Source: Gammaproteobacteria bacterium
GTDB taxonomy: Bacteria > Pseudomonadota > Gammaproteobacteria > Steroidobacterales > Steroidobacteraceae
DNA length: 64,000 bases
Assembly (NCBI GenBank): GCA_016874235.1
Contig: VGUJ01000011.1
Location: 1 to 64,000 of the forward strand
Direction of reading: 5' to 3'
Shown piece by piece: positions 41,847 through 51,556 of the stretch. Each line of letters begins with the position of its first letter. The stretch's first letter is position 1. The position numbers and the translations under genes are program-made. The notes beneath the pieces are model-generated. The model worked only from the letters and a program-made list of their open reading frames with translations. It ran no database searches and had not been told where the DNA came from.

Positions 41847-43170
41847 GCCGCACATAAGGATTGGAGTCCGACCTGTACTCGACCGCCACGGGCGAGGCGA
41901 AGAGATCGAACTCTCGTCGAAAGACGTTGGCGAGATAACGCGTATACGCCTCGGGCACATGAACCGTCTGGTTGCCGTGCACGATGATGCGCGGCGGATT
42001 GCGCCCGCCTTGATGCGCATAACGCAACTTGATGCGACGACCCCGAACGAGCGGCGGCTGATGCTGCACGATCGCTCGCTCCAGCGTCTTGGTGAGACGC
42101 GGAGTTGGAATTTCCGTCATCGCCGCGTCGTAGGCCTTGATGGTCGCCGCGACGAGCTCACCCACCCCCGTGCCATGACGCGCTGAAATGAAATGCACGG
42201 GCGCGTAGGGAACGAAGTCGAGCTTCAGTTCGAGCAGGCGACGGATTTCTTCGCGCTGCTCCATGGGAATGCCATCCCATTTGTTGACCGCGATGATGAG
42301 CGCACGGCCTCGCTGCAACGCGAGTCCGAGCACGTTCGCGTCTTGCTCACCAATGCTGTCATGCGCATCGACGACGAAGATGACGACATGAGCCGAGTCG
42401 ATGGCCTGCAAAGTTTTGGCGACACTCGCCTTTTCAACTTCGTCTTCGACCTTACCGCGCCGACGTACACCCGCCGTATCGATCAGCGTGAATTCACGAT
42501 CATCGCGTGCGAAGGGAACGAAGATGCTATCGCGCGTGGTCCCGGGCATGTCGCTCGCGATGACACGCTCTTCACCCAGCAGGCGATTGACGAGCGTCGA
42601 CTTGCCGACGTTCGGCCGACCGATGATGGCAATACGAATACGACCATCATCGGGTGATTGTTCCGCCGCGATTTTCTCGGGATCGAAATCCGACAGTACT
42701 ACCGACATGAGATCGCGACAACCGTCGCCGTGAGCTGCGGCGATCGCGAGCGGTTCTCCCAAGCCCAAAGAATGGAAGTCAGAGGCGGCGGCAGACGGGT
42801 CGAGCCCCTCCGCCTTGTTGACCGCGAGTACGACCTTTTTTCCCGAGCGTCGAAGTTCGCGCGCGACCCAATGATCTTGCGGTGTGAGGCCGCTGCGCGC
42901 ATCCGCCAAAAACACGAGGACATCGGCCTCGGCGACCGCGCGCTCGGTTTGCAAGCGCATCGGCGTTTCGATGCCGGAGGGTTGCTCGACGAGACCGCCC
43001 GTATCGACCACGACGTAAGGGACGGGCCCCATCCGCCCGTAACCGTACTGCCGATCACGGGTGACACCCGGCATGTCGGCGACGAGTGCGTCACGTGTGC
43101 CAGTCAAACGATTGAAGAGCGTCGACTTACCGACGTTGGGTCGACCGACGAGAACGACGACAGGAAGCAT
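41761..43170 (-). CDS. der: Ribosome biogenesis GTPase Der (EngA)
   Basis: Double-GTPase needed for 50S maturation. 469 residues with G1 motifs GRPNVGKST near residue 9 and again near 184, G3 DTGGLVE and DTAGVRRR, G4 NKAE and NKWD, and a C-terminal KH-like domain followed by a basic tail (RGRSAGRGKAQGPRKRG). It is the last gene of the rlmN-rodZ-hisS-yfgM-bamB-der run. Its 3' end overlaps the convergent M23 gene by 86 bp; the overlapping part encodes the non-conserved basic tail. Confidence 0.97.
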   Translation of the reverse strand: MLPVVVLVGRPNVGKSTLFNRLTGTRDALVADMPGVTRDRQYGYGRMGPVPYVVVDTGGLVEQPSGIETPMRLQTERAVAEADVLVFLADARSGLTPQDHWVARELRRSGKKVVLAVNKAEGLDPSAAASDFHSLGLGEPLAIAAAHGDGCRDLMSVVLSDFDPEKIAAEQSPDDGRIRIAIIGRPNVGKSTLVNRLLGEERVIASDMPGTTRDSIFVPFARDDREFTLIDTAGVRRRGKVEDEVEKASVAKTLQAIDSAHVVIFVVDAHDSIGEQDANVLGLALQRGRALIIAVNKWDGIPMEQREEIRRLLELKLDFVPYAPVHFISARHGTGVGELVAATIKAYDAAMTEIPTPRLTKTLERAIVQHQPPLVRGRRIKLRYAHQGGRNPPRIIVHGNQTVHVPEAYTRYLANVFRREFDLFASPVAVEYRSDSNPYVRLKVRPKRDPSTRGRSAGRGKAQGPRKRG

Positions 43171-43215
43171 GTTTTCAGTTCTCTCGGTTGGACGTCAGGA
43201 CTGCGTTCGAGGCCT

Positions 43216-44376
43216 TCAGGCCTTCGGACGCAGGGCGGTCACACGACCTTCGTCATCCTGGAAGATGACGACGTCGCCAACCACCATCGGCGCATTACTC
43301 GTGCGGCCACCAATCTTGGTGCGCGCGACGAAAGCACCGGTCTCGCCATCGAGCCAATGCACGTAGCCTTCGAAATCAGCCACGGCGACGCGATTACCGA
43401 CGAGCGCGGGCGCGGACAAGCGCCGCATCCGTAAACCCTCTTGACGCCAGAGGTCGACGCCAGTGCGACGACGCAGTGCGATGACCTCACCCATCGCGCC
43501 CGACACCACGACACGCTCTTCGTCGACGGCGAGCCCCCGATGACTCGAGATTTCGCGCGACCACCAGATTTGACCGGAGTCCGAAGCGAGCATGGCGACG
43601 CGGCCCTGAAACCCTGCGACGAACACATCGGCCCCTAAAACTTTGACGGCTGAGTCGATGTCGACGAGCCGTTCGATTTCGGTTCGTCCACGCGCAGGCG
43701 AGACGAGCTGGTCCCACAAGACTTCTCCGCGCGCGGTCTCGACGGAGACGACACGACCATTGTCGAACCCGCAGAAGGCGACGTTACCGGTGATGACTGG
43801 CGCTGCCGTCCCGCGCAAGGTGAGTCGCGGAATTTGTTGATCTTCGCGCCACAACTCACGGCCATTTTCGATCGACAGACCAAGCAATCGGCCCGCGACG
43901 GTACGCACGATGACCGCATCCGCGCCCACCGCTGGGGCCGCGAGTACTTCACCGCCCACTTTTGCGGACCATTTGCGCGTTCCGGTGACGGCATCGAGCG
44001 CGAGGACGTCACCATCCGCTGTGCCGACGACGACCAGTCCGCCACCCGCCCCGGGGCCGCCCGACAGCGTGGCGCCCGTTTTAGTCCGCCAAAGGACCTT
44101 GCCACTGGCGAGCTCGAGGGCGACGACCTCGCCACCGCGACCCGCCGCGAATACTTGGTCACCCGACGCCGTGGGCGATAATCCGCCACGCATGACCTCG
44201 TCTCCCCCGCCAAGTGAGACGCTCCAAACACGAGTAACGGCGAGTGATTCTTTGAAGTCGACGAGCTCAGCGGGCGGATCGACATCTTTGTCTTTGTCGC
44301 AAGCAACGAGCGCTGCAAGCAGCACCGCCGCGGCAACAAGCCGAAGCAGACGCATTGATAGGGTGCTGCGTGACAT
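43216..44376 (-). CDS. bamB: Outer-membrane assembly lipoprotein BamB
   Basis: 386-residue lipoprotein of the BAM complex. The lipobox LVAC places the lipidated residue at Cys26. The remainder is a PQQ-like beta-propeller with repeated signatures (GGGLVVVGTADGDVLALDA, GRLLGLSIENGRELW, GRVVSVETARGEVLW). BamB scaffolds BamA and helps outer-membrane protein insertion. The start at 44376 has a strong ribosome site (AAGGAG). Gene order yfgM-bamB-der supports the assignment. Confidence 0.96.
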   Translation of the reverse strand: MSRSTLSMRLLRLVAAAVLLAALVACDKDKDVDPPAELVDFKESLAVTRVWSVSLGGGDEVMRGGLSPTASGDQVFAAGRGGEVVALELASGKVLWRTKTGATLSGGPGAGGGLVVVGTADGDVLALDAVTGTRKWSAKVGGEVLAAPAVGADAVIVRTVAGRLLGLSIENGRELWREDQQIPRLTLRGTAAPVITGNVAFCGFDNGRVVSVETARGEVLWDQLVSPARGRTEIERLVDIDSAVKVLGADVFVAGFQGRVAMLASDSGQIWWSREISSHRGLAVDEERVVVSGAMGEVIALRRRTGVDLWRQEGLRMRRLSAPALVGNRVAVADFEGYVHWLDGETGAFVARTKIGGRTSNAPMVVGDVVIFQDDEGRVTALRPKA

Positions 44377-44399
44377 GAGTAGCTCCTTCACCACCAAGT

Positions 44400-45074
44400 T
44401 CAAGGTTTCGCGGGCGTCTTTACGCCGTCGGATTCGACATCCCAAATCTTAAGGCGCAGACCCTCCAGATCGACGGTCGCGGGTAACGTACCGCCTTCAC
44501 CTGCGGCCGCCTCGGCCTTACGCCAGGCGGCCAGGGCGCCGACCCGATCGCCTTTGGCGAGCAGGGCGTCGCCACGGACCTCGTCGAAGCGAGCGACAAA
44601 ACCACCCGGTTCTGCGCCGTCGAGAGTTTTGAGCGCGGCGTCGGCGTTGTTCTGAGCGATCTGCACGCGCGCCAAACGAACTCGAGCTAGCAATTGCAGT
44701 TGCGGATCGTCGGCGCTCGTCATCACTCGCGTCAGTCGTTCGGCGGCTTTGCCGAGCTCGTTAGCCTCCACGTGCACGCGAGCGCCGAGGAGATCGCCTT
44801 GGTCGGCGTACGCCGACGACCCATATTCTTCGCGCAGTTCATCGATGGCCTTGAGGCCCGCGACTCGGTCGCCGCGTTCGAGCGTCTGCAGAATATCGCT
44901 GTATGCAACGCTCGCCTCAACATGCCGACGCTCGACGTACGCTTCGTACCAGCGCCAGCCCGCCAGAGCACCCAGACCGATGATGACGCCCGCGATGAGC
45001 CAAGGGCCGTTCTCGCGCAACCAACGCTTGACGCGCTCCCACTGCTCTTCTTCGTTGTAAAAATCATCGATCAC
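44400..45074 (-). CDS. yfgM: YfgM-type SecYEG ancillary TPR protein
   Basis: 224-residue inner-membrane protein: a short cytoplasmic N terminus (MIDDFYNEEEQWERVKRW) aligning with E. coli YfgM, one membrane helix (about 25-41, WLIAGVIIGLGALAGW) and a periplasmic TPR domain. YfgM links SecYEG to periplasmic chaperones. The start is a GTG at 45074 with AGGAG eight bases upstream; the track-length ORF starting at 45122 is rejected because the N terminus then loses the family pattern. Sits between hisS and bamB as in other gammaproteobacteria. Confidence 0.93.
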   Translation of the reverse strand: MIDDFYNEEEQWERVKRWLRENGPWLIAGVIIGLGALAGWRWYEAYVERRHVEASVAYSDILQTLERGDRVAGLKAIDELREEYGSSAYADQGDLLGARVHVEANELGKAAERLTRVMTSADDPQLQLLARVRLARVQIAQNNADAALKTLDGAEPGGFVARFDEVRGDALLAKGDRVGALAAWRKAEAAAGEGGTLPATVDLEGLRLKIWDVESDGVKTPAKP

Positions 45075-45088
45075 GATCGTCTCTCCTG

Positions 45089-46387
45089 CTAAGAATTCTT
45101 TGAACTTTGAGTCGATAACCATTGGTCGACGGCAGATACTGCGTTATCGATTTTCACTTCGGCCGGATCGCCTGCCCCGTCACGCATGGGCTTCAACTGC
45201 ACGACGCCGCGCGCGAGCTCGTCTTCGCCAAACACGATCGCCAACGGCGCTCCGCTGCGATCGGCGCGACGGAACTGGGCCTTGAAGTTGCCACCGCCGA
45301 GATTGAGCTCGACGCGACGCCCCGCTGAGCTACGCCGGAGGTCATCGGCGAGGCGCATCGCCAAACCCATCGACGACTCGCCTTGCACGACAACATAGAC
45401 GTCGGCCGTTCGCACAGCCGGCGCGGTCCCCGCTTGCTCGATGAGCGCGACCACACGCTCCACACCCATGGCAAAGCCGATGGCAGGCGTCGCCTCACCA
45501 CCTAATTGCGTGATGAGCCCGTCGTAACGACCACCTGAGCACACGGCATCTTGGGCGCCGAGCGCGTCGGTGATCCACTCGAACACGGTACGCGAGTAGT
45601 AGTCGAGGCCGCGCACGAGACGCGGATTGACCTCGTACGCGATACCGAGCGAGTCAAGCATGCCGCGAAGCGCCTCGAAGTGCTGAGTGCTCTCGGCATC
45701 GAGGTGTTCGGGCAGCAAGGGTGCGCCGGCGATGATCGACTGCATGTCGGGATTTTTACTGTCGAGTATTCGGAGCGGGTTACCCTCGAGCCGACGCTGG
45801 CTGTCGGCATCGAGTTTCGCAAAGTGATCTTGGAAGTAACGCGTCAGCGTCTCGCGATAGACGCGTCGAGACTCGGAGGTGCCAAGCGAGTTGATTTGCA
45901 GCCTCACTCGATCGATACCGAGTCGACGCCAGAACGCGGCCGACAGAGCGATGAGTTCGGCATCGATATCTGGCCCGGCAAAGCCCACGGCCTCGACATC
46001 GATTTGGTGGAACTGACGGAATCGCCCTTTCTGCGGTTTCTCATGACGGAACATCGGTCCGATGCACCAGACCTTGTGTCGCGCGCCGCGCAACAGGCCG
46101 TTCGAGATCATCGCGCGGACCATGCCCGCGGTCGCTTCGGGACGCAGGGTCAGTCGCTCGCCGCCCTTGTCTTCGAAGCTGTACATTTCTTTTTCGACGA
46201 CGTCGGTGAACTCGCCGATCGCGCGCTTGAATAGATCAGTCTGCTCGACGACCGGCACGCGCATCTCGTCGTAGGCATACGCGCCCAAAAGTTCTCGCGC
46301 GACAGTCTCAAGCCACTGCCACCGCGCAATCTCGGCGGGCAACACGTCGTTCATACCTTTGACCGGCTGGATGAGTGGTGCGCTCAC
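45089..46387 (-). CDS. hisS: Histidyl-tRNA synthetase
   Basis: Charges tRNA-His. 432 residues of class II architecture: motif 1 region with KGMNDVLPAE, motif 2 with MFRHEKPQKGRFRQFHQ, the histidine-binding loops GLDYYSRTVFEW and SGGRYDGL, and motif 3 GFAMGVERV, followed by the anticodon-binding domain. The start is a GTG at 46387 overlapping the rodZ stop as GTGA. ispG, usually between rodZ and hisS in gammaproteobacteria, is missing here. Confidence 0.98.
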   Translation of the reverse strand: MSAPLIQPVKGMNDVLPAEIARWQWLETVARELLGAYAYDEMRVPVVEQTDLFKRAIGEFTDVVEKEMYSFEDKGGERLTLRPEATAGMVRAMISNGLLRGARHKVWCIGPMFRHEKPQKGRFRQFHQIDVEAVGFAGPDIDAELIALSAAFWRRLGIDRVRLQINSLGTSESRRVYRETLTRYFQDHFAKLDADSQRRLEGNPLRILDSKNPDMQSIIAGAPLLPEHLDAESTQHFEALRGMLDSLGIAYEVNPRLVRGLDYYSRTVFEWITDALGAQDAVCSGGRYDGLITQLGGEATPAIGFAMGVERVVALIEQAGTAPAVRTADVYVVVQGESSMGLAMRLADDLRRSSAGRRVELNLGGGNFKAQFRRADRSGAPLAIVFGEDELARGVVQLKPMRDGAGDPAEVKIDNAVSAVDQWLSTQSSKNS

Positions 46388-47235
46388 GGCACCTGCTCCG
46401 AGGTTAAGACTTCTGGCTTGATGAAAGGTCGAAGCCTTGCCGCCGCATCAACGGTGAAATAGGCCGTCGAGTTACGAATGAAGCCCGCGGGAATCGTCAC
46501 GGGACGCCCTCCCACTTGAAGCGACGCGGCATCGGCACGACCCAGCAGCACGCGCAACGGGCCCTGCCCGGCGGCTCTCGCCTGACCACCTCGGCCTACG
46601 TTGTCAAAGTAAAGCTTCTGACCCGCGGCGTCGTAGATCTCGACCCAGCAGTCGGCGCGTACGTCGACGGCCAGCACCACTCGACCTTCAGCGACCGGGA
46701 CGGAGGGTGCAACCGCGGCGCTCGCTACGACGGGTGCTTCTGTCGCCGGAGGCGGTACCTCGATCGGCATCGACGGATCACTCGGCGTCACGGCGTCCGA
46801 TACGTCGACGACTTCAGAGGTCATGGCCGGCTCTGCGACCGCGGGCTGACTCGAGACGCCCCCGCCTTGAAGAATCCACCAGGCTGCCACGGCAATCACG
46901 ACGGCCGCTGCGAGGAGGCCGAGACGGCGACCCCAGGCTTGGGAGTCGACGGCAGGCATCGGCGCGCGCGGAATCTTGGTGAGATCGGGCGCCGCGAGCG
47001 CAGCACCCTGCGCTGTCCAATCGGCCATGAGTTCCGCGGTGGGTGCGCCGACGAGATCGGCATAACGACGCAGATGACCTTGTACGAACACGCGCGCACC
47101 AATCTCCGCGAAACGATCGGCCTCGAGCGACACGATGATCGACTCGTCGCAATGCAGACGAGCGGCTGCAGTCGCCGTGGTGAGACTCATGGCCTCGCGA
47201 CAACGTGCCAATCTTTGACCGATGGACTCGCTCAT
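46384..47235 (-). CDS. rodZ: RodZ-like cytoskeletal HTH protein with DUF4115
   Basis: 283-residue bitopic membrane protein. An N-terminal HTH_25 domain ([19 protein letters not shown] to about 70), a single membrane helix (about 105-122), a Pro/Ala/Val-rich periplasmic linker and a C-terminal DUF4115 beta domain ([19 protein letters not shown]). RodZ anchors MreB and sets rod shape. The start overlaps the rlmN stop as ATGA; the stop overlaps hisS. pilF/pilW, common between rlmN and rodZ, is absent. Confidence 0.92.
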   Translation of the reverse strand: MSESIGQRLARCREAMSLTTATAAARLHCDESIIVSLEADRFAEIGARVFVQGHLRRYADLVGAPTAELMADWTAQGAALAAPDLTKIPRAPMPAVDSQAWGRRLGLLAAAVVIAVAAWWILQGGGVSSQPAVAEPAMTSEVVDVSDAVTPSDPSMPIEVPPPATEAPVVASAAVAPSVPVAEGRVVLAVDVRADCWVEIYDAAGQKLYFDNVGRGGQARAAGQGPLRVLLGRADAASLQVGGRPVTIPAGFIRNSTAYFTVDAAARLRPFIKPEVLTSEQVP

Positions 47236-48341
47236 GACGCCAGTGCTCCCGAGAGCTTTTCGCCAAGACGAATACGCGTGCGATCGTTGACTCGACCGGC
47301 GAGTTGACCGCAGGCCGCGTCGATATCGTCGCCACGCGTGCGACGAATGGTGGCCAGTATCCCGCGCTGGATGAGTTCGTCTCGGAAGCGCGTGATCACC
47401 GGCATGGGAGAACGACGATAATCGGTGCCCGGGAACGGATTGAACGGAATGAGATTGAGCTTGGCGGGCTTGCCCTTGAGCAGCCGCGCGAGCGCGCGTG
47501 CATGCTCGAGTTGATCGTTGACCCCGTCGAGCATGACGTACTCAAAGGTTACGCTGCGACCGTTCTGCTCATCGAGGTAATGCCAACAGGCCTCGAGCAG
47601 CTCGGCGATCGGGTGCTTGCGGTTGATCGGCACGAGCTCGTTACGCAGTGCATCGTCGGGGGCATGCAGCGACACCGCAAGCGCGCAGTTCACTTCTTCG
47701 GCGAGCTTGTACATGAGCGGCACAAGACCCGAGGTCGAGAGCGTGACGCGTCGGCGAGAAATATCGAACCCGAGATCATCGAGCAAAATACGAATAGCGG
47801 GCACCACATTACGGAAATTCGCGAGTGGTTCGCCCATCCCCATGAATACGACGTTCGTGATGCGCCGTTCGCCACCGGGCTCGAAACCGAGTTCACGATT
47901 GGCGAGCCACACCTGCCCGACGATTTCGGCGGTGGTGAGATTACGATTGAACCCCTGCTGCGCCGTCGAACAGAACGAACAATCGAGTGCGCAACCCACC
48001 TGCGACGAAATGCAGAGCGTGCCGCGATCGACTTCCGGAATGAACACCATCTCGAAGGCCTGCGTGCTGTCGGCGCGCAGCAACCATTTGCGGGTGCCAT
48101 CGGCCGAGTCGTGGCGCGAGACGATCTCAGGCGTACGCACCTCAGCCACTTCGCTGAGTTGCGCGCGAAAGTCTCGCGCCAGATCGGTCATGGCCGCGAA
48201 GTCGCCCTCAAGGCGCTTGTAGAGCCAACTCATCAGCTGACGCGCTCGAAACGGCTTGTTGCCGAGCGCCGCGACGAACGCCTCGAGCTCGGGCTTTTCG
48301 AGCCCGAGGAGGTTGGTTCGTCCGGCGGCGACTTCGGTCAT
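47232..48341 (-). CDS. rlmN: Dual-specificity RNA methyltransferase RlmN
   Basis: Radical-SAM enzyme that makes m2A2503 in 23S rRNA and m2A37 in tRNA. 369 residues. The CxxxCxxC cluster is Cys117, Cys121 and Cys124 in [11 protein letters not shown]. The second catalytic cysteine lies in [11 protein letters not shown] near the C terminus, and [10 protein letters not shown] and the GLVPLMYKL region are typical. No clear ribosome site precedes the ATG at 48341. First gene of the tightly overlapped rlmN-rodZ-hisS run. Confidence 0.97.
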   Translation of the reverse strand: MTEVAAGRTNLLGLEKPELEAFVAALGNKPFRARQLMSWLYKRLEGDFAAMTDLARDFRAQLSEVAEVRTPEIVSRHDSADGTRKWLLRADSTQAFEMVFIPEVDRGTLCISSQVGCALDCSFCSTAQQGFNRNLTTAEIVGQVWLANRELGFEPGGERRITNVVFMGMGEPLANFRNVVPAIRILLDDLGFDISRRRVTLSTSGLVPLMYKLAEEVNCALAVSLHAPDDALRNELVPINRKHPIAELLEACWHYLDEQNGRSVTFEYVMLDGVNDQLEHARALARLLKGKPAKLNLIPFNPFPGTDYRRSPMPVITRFRDELIQRGILATIRRTRGDDIDAACGQLAGRVNDRTRIRLGEKLSGALAS

Positions 48342-48368
48342 GACGAGTGCGTCAGCAGAGTGAGGTGA

Positions 48369-48797
<429 letters not shown>

Positions 48798-48836
48798 GGG
48801 ACAGTTCCTTGTAAAAGTGAAAGGGAAACGGGCAAT

Positions 48837-48871
48837 CGGGTAGTTTACCCGCGCAATGCCCCTGTCGGCAA
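48837..48871 (-). promoter_or_regulatory. Putative ndk promoter with CGGGTA-N3-TACCCG palindrome
   Basis: Minus-strand TTGCCG (complement of 48866-48871) and TAAACT (complement of 48842-48847) with an 18-base spacer. The -10 lies inside the palindrome CGGGTA-GTT-TACCCG (48837-48851), whose arms equal those at 18920-18934 upstream of tRNA-Ser/mltF. Confidence 0.45.
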
Positions 48872-48910
48872 CGCGAGAACGCGCGCAAGTGACTGGTCTG
48901 GAAGGGTTTT

Positions 48911-49234
48911 TTAGACGTTGAAGCTTTCTCCGCAACCACATTCGCCCTTGGTGTTGGGGTTGCGGAACTTGAAGGCCTCGTTGAGGCCCTGCTTCACGAA
49001 GTCGACTTCGGTGCCGTCGATGTACGGCAGGCTGTCGCGATCGACGAACACTTTGACGCCCTGATCTTCGAAAACGATATCGGCGGGCGTGGTCTCATCT
49101 GCGTAGTTGATGACATAGGCGAAACCCGAACAACCGGTCTTGCGGACGCCCAAACGCAGGCCGATGCCCTGCCCTCGGGTACCGAGAAAACTGCGGACTC
49201 TGTCTGCCGCTGCGGTCGTCAATGAAATCGCCAT
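48911..49234 (-). CDS. iscA: A-type iron-sulfur carrier IscA
   Basis: 107-residue A-type carrier that delivers iron or Fe-S clusters. Cluster ligands Cys35 ([12 protein letters not shown]), Cys99 and Cys101 (GECGCGESF) are all present and the overall sequence is closer to IscA than to ErpA or SufA. It follows the cysteine desulfurase gene by 39 bp in the same direction. iscR, iscU, hscB, hscA and fdx are not in this cluster. Confidence 0.93.
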   Translation of the reverse strand: MAISLTTAAADRVRSFLGTRGQGIGLRLGVRKTGCSGFAYVINYADETTPADIVFEDQGVKVFVDRDSLPYIDGTEVDFVKQGLNEAFKFRNPNTKGECGCGESFNV

Positions 49235-49273
49235 AGTCTCCTCAGGGTGAGTGCGTCCATTGTAATGCGCCGA

Positions 49274-50746
49274 TCACGGTTCGCCAGCGCTCTTGAGCGC
49301 CGCCCCCAACGCATCTTCGACTCGGAACAGACGGCCAAGTTTCTCGGTCGGCAGGTTAAACCGGCGGACCCAGTCCCGCGGGCCACCCAGGGTCGGGGTC
49401 GCCGCAGGCCGACCCACAAGCTCGCGTTTTAACCCATCGAGCACCGTCCATACTCCCGGACAGGTGGCCGCCCTGAATTCGATCGCCGTAATGTTCTGCT
49501 TGGTATCGAGGCGGACGAAACAGCGAATCCGCGCGCCCTCGCGAAGACTCCCCGCCTCGCCCATCCCCCAACCCTCGCCCGCGGGTGAGCCTGGGGCATC
49601 TTGGGCACGCAATCTCGCGACGGCCTCGCGCACCACGGTCGAGGCGTGTATCGCCTCGGTCTCGGTATTGAATCGGCCGAACGCGACCCGCAGCGTCGAC
49701 TGTGCGAGCTCGGTGGGCACGCCTTGCGCGCGCAACACGTACGACGGTTCGCCGCTCGTCGAATCGCAGGCGGCGCCGCTCGAGACGGCGATCGTGGGCA
49801 GCGCGGCGATGAGACTTTCACCTTCGACCCCTTCGATACTGAGCGACAACAGCCCAGGCAAACGATGAACGGGGTGGTCGTTCCAGCGCAGGCCCTCCAC
49901 GCCGGCTAGACCTGATCGAAACCGCGACGCCAGCGCCTCGACGTGACGCGCATCGGAGTCGCGTTGCTCGCGCACTCGCGCCGCGGCCCGGCCGAAGCCA
50001 ATGATCTGGTGAGTGGCGAGCGTTCCGGGTCGGAGTCCCCGTTCGTGACCGCCGCCCCACATCAGCGGCTCCACCCAAGGTCGAACTCGCGGAGACACCC
50101 ACAGGGCGCCGATGCCCTTGGGTCCGTAAAGCTTGTGTGCTGAGATCGACAACAGATCGACGCCGAGCGATTCGACATCGATGGGAAGTCGACCTACCGA
50201 TTGCGCCGCATCGCAATGCAGAAAAACATCGCGCGCGCGACAGACCGCTGCGATCGCGGCGATGTCCTGCACGACGCCCGTCTCGTTGTTCGCGTGCATG
50301 ATCGATACCAACTGCGTATCGGGCCTCAGCGCTGCAGCGACCGTCGCAGAATCGATGCGACCGTCACGACCGGGCTCGAGCTCACTCACCTGCCAGCCTC
50401 GTTTTTCGAGTTGGTGTACCGGGTCGAGCACTGCCTTGTGTTCGGTGCGTGAGGTCACGAGATGACGACCGCGGTCGGCCCGACCGCGCGCGACACCCAC
50501 GATCGCGAGATTGTCGGACTCGGTCGCACCTGAGGTGAAGATGAGGTCCTCTGCTCGGGCGCCGATGAGCGCGGCGACGTCGGCTCGCGCCGCCTCGATG
50601 GCGCTTGCCGCGTCACGTCCGTAGGCGTGGGTATCCGAAGACGCATTACCGATACCAAGAGCGCCCGTGAGCACCTCGGACATCGCCGTCGCCACCGTAG
50701 GATCGATCGGCGTGGTCGAGGCATGATCGAGAAAGATCGGCTTCAT
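49274..50746 (-). CDS. Cysteine desulfurase with C-terminal IscU/NifU-like domain
   Basis: 490-residue PLP enzyme that extracts sulfur from cysteine. The N-terminal 380 residues are IscS/NifS-like: His103, Asp179, PLP Lys205 in ISAHKLYGPKG and the active cysteine Cys327 in SSGAACDSTSGEPSYVLR. After a Gly/Ala-rich linker (385-405), residues about 405-490 (CFVRLDTKQNITAIEFRAA, CPGVW, KLGRLFRVEDAL) resemble a degenerate IscU-type scaffold. Cys429 corresponds to the conserved GC/CP position, but the other scaffold cysteines are not evident. IscS proteins normally stop near 400 residues. The start overlaps the trmJ stop as ATGA. IscS-like identity is certain; the tail assignment is by eye. Confidence 0.88.
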   Translation of the reverse strand: MKPIFLDHASTTPIDPTVATAMSEVLTGALGIGNASSDTHAYGRDAASAIEAARADVAALIGARAEDLIFTSGATESDNLAIVGVARGRADRGRHLVTSRTEHKAVLDPVHQLEKRGWQVSELEPGRDGRIDSATVAAALRPDTQLVSIMHANNETGVVQDIAAIAAVCRARDVFLHCDAAQSVGRLPIDVESLGVDLLSISAHKLYGPKGIGALWVSPRVRPWVEPLMWGGGHERGLRPGTLATHQIIGFGRAAARVREQRDSDARHVEALASRFRSGLAGVEGLRWNDHPVHRLPGLLSLSIEGVEGESLIAALPTIAVSSGAACDSTSGEPSYVLRAQGVPTELAQSTLRVAFGRFNTETEAIHASTVVREAVARLRAQDAPGSPAGEGWGMGEAGSLREGARIRCFVRLDTKQNITAIEFRAATCPGVWTVLDGLKRELVGRPAATPTLGGPRDWVRRFNLPTEKLGRLFRVEDALGAALKSAGEP

Positions 50747-51513
50747 GACTCAGACTTTCCGGAGGTCGAATTATTTGATCGCGCGCCGGCGGGGCGTCGT
50801 CGACCCTGAATCGCCGTAAAAATGCCTCGCAAAATATTCGCTTCGTTCTGATCGAGCTCGGCGCGGTTGATGAAACGGCGGATGCGCTCCATCAAACGCG
50901 TGCCGCTCGTGGTCCGATCACGAAAGCCCACCTCTTCGAGCACCTCTTCGAAATGCGCGTAGAGCCGCTCCATCTCCTCGCCCGTTGCGAGCGGGATGAG
51001 TCCGGGCGCCGACACGTGCTGCGCGCCGCGGGCGCGATAGATTTCATAGGTGACGAGCTGCGCCGCCATGGCGAGATTGAGCGAGGAGTATTCGGGGTTC
51101 GCCGGGATTCGTAACAGAAGATGCGCGAGCGAGAGTTCTTCGTTCGTGAGGCCCGTACGCTCGTTGCCAAAAAGTAGCGCCACGGGTCCACGAAGACTCT
51201 CGGAAACGATGCGTTGCGCGCCATCGCGTACATCGAGGACGCGGATATTTTGATCACGATCGCGAGCGGTGGTGGCGACGATGAATCCGCAATCGGCAAT
51301 ACCGTCTTCGAGTCGATCGACGACGACGGCGTTCTCGAGCACGTCAGTCGCGCCCGAGGCTCTGGCGCTCGCCTCGGAATGCGGGAACTCCTTGGGACGT
51401 ACGAGTACGAGCTTTGCGAGACCCATGTTCTTCATGGCGCGCGCCACCGCGCCGATGTTGCCCGGATGGGAGGTCTCGACGAGAACCACTCGTATGTCGG
51501 CGGCGGTGATCAT
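50743..51513 (-). CDS. trmJ: tRNA (cytidine/uridine-2'-O-)-methyltransferase TrmJ
   Basis: SPOUT-class enzyme that 2'-O-methylates position 32 of tRNAs. 256 residues: VLVETSHPGNIGAVARAMKN, VRPKEFPHSEASARASGA, the knot segment ALLFGNERTGLTNEEL and NPEYSSLNLAMAAQLV. A C-terminal helical extension follows. Divergent from suhB; a TAGAAT -10 candidate sits at 51523-51528. Gene order trmJ-desulfurase-iscA recalls trmJ-iscR-iscS of enterobacteria, with iscR lost or elsewhere. Confidence 0.96.
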   Translation of the reverse strand: MITAADIRVVLVETSHPGNIGAVARAMKNMGLAKLVLVRPKEFPHSEASARASGATDVLENAVVVDRLEDGIADCGFIVATTARDRDQNIRVLDVRDGAQRIVSESLRGPVALLFGNERTGLTNEELSLAHLLLRIPANPEYSSLNLAMAAQLVTYEIYRARGAQHVSAPGLIPLATGEEMERLYAHFEEVLEEVGFRDRTTSGTRLMERIRRFINRAELDQNEANILRGIFTAIQGRRRPAGARSNNSTSGKSES

Positions 51514-51556
51514 GCGCGTGGTATTCTAACGGCCTTTTCCGACGCTCTTTGCCAAC

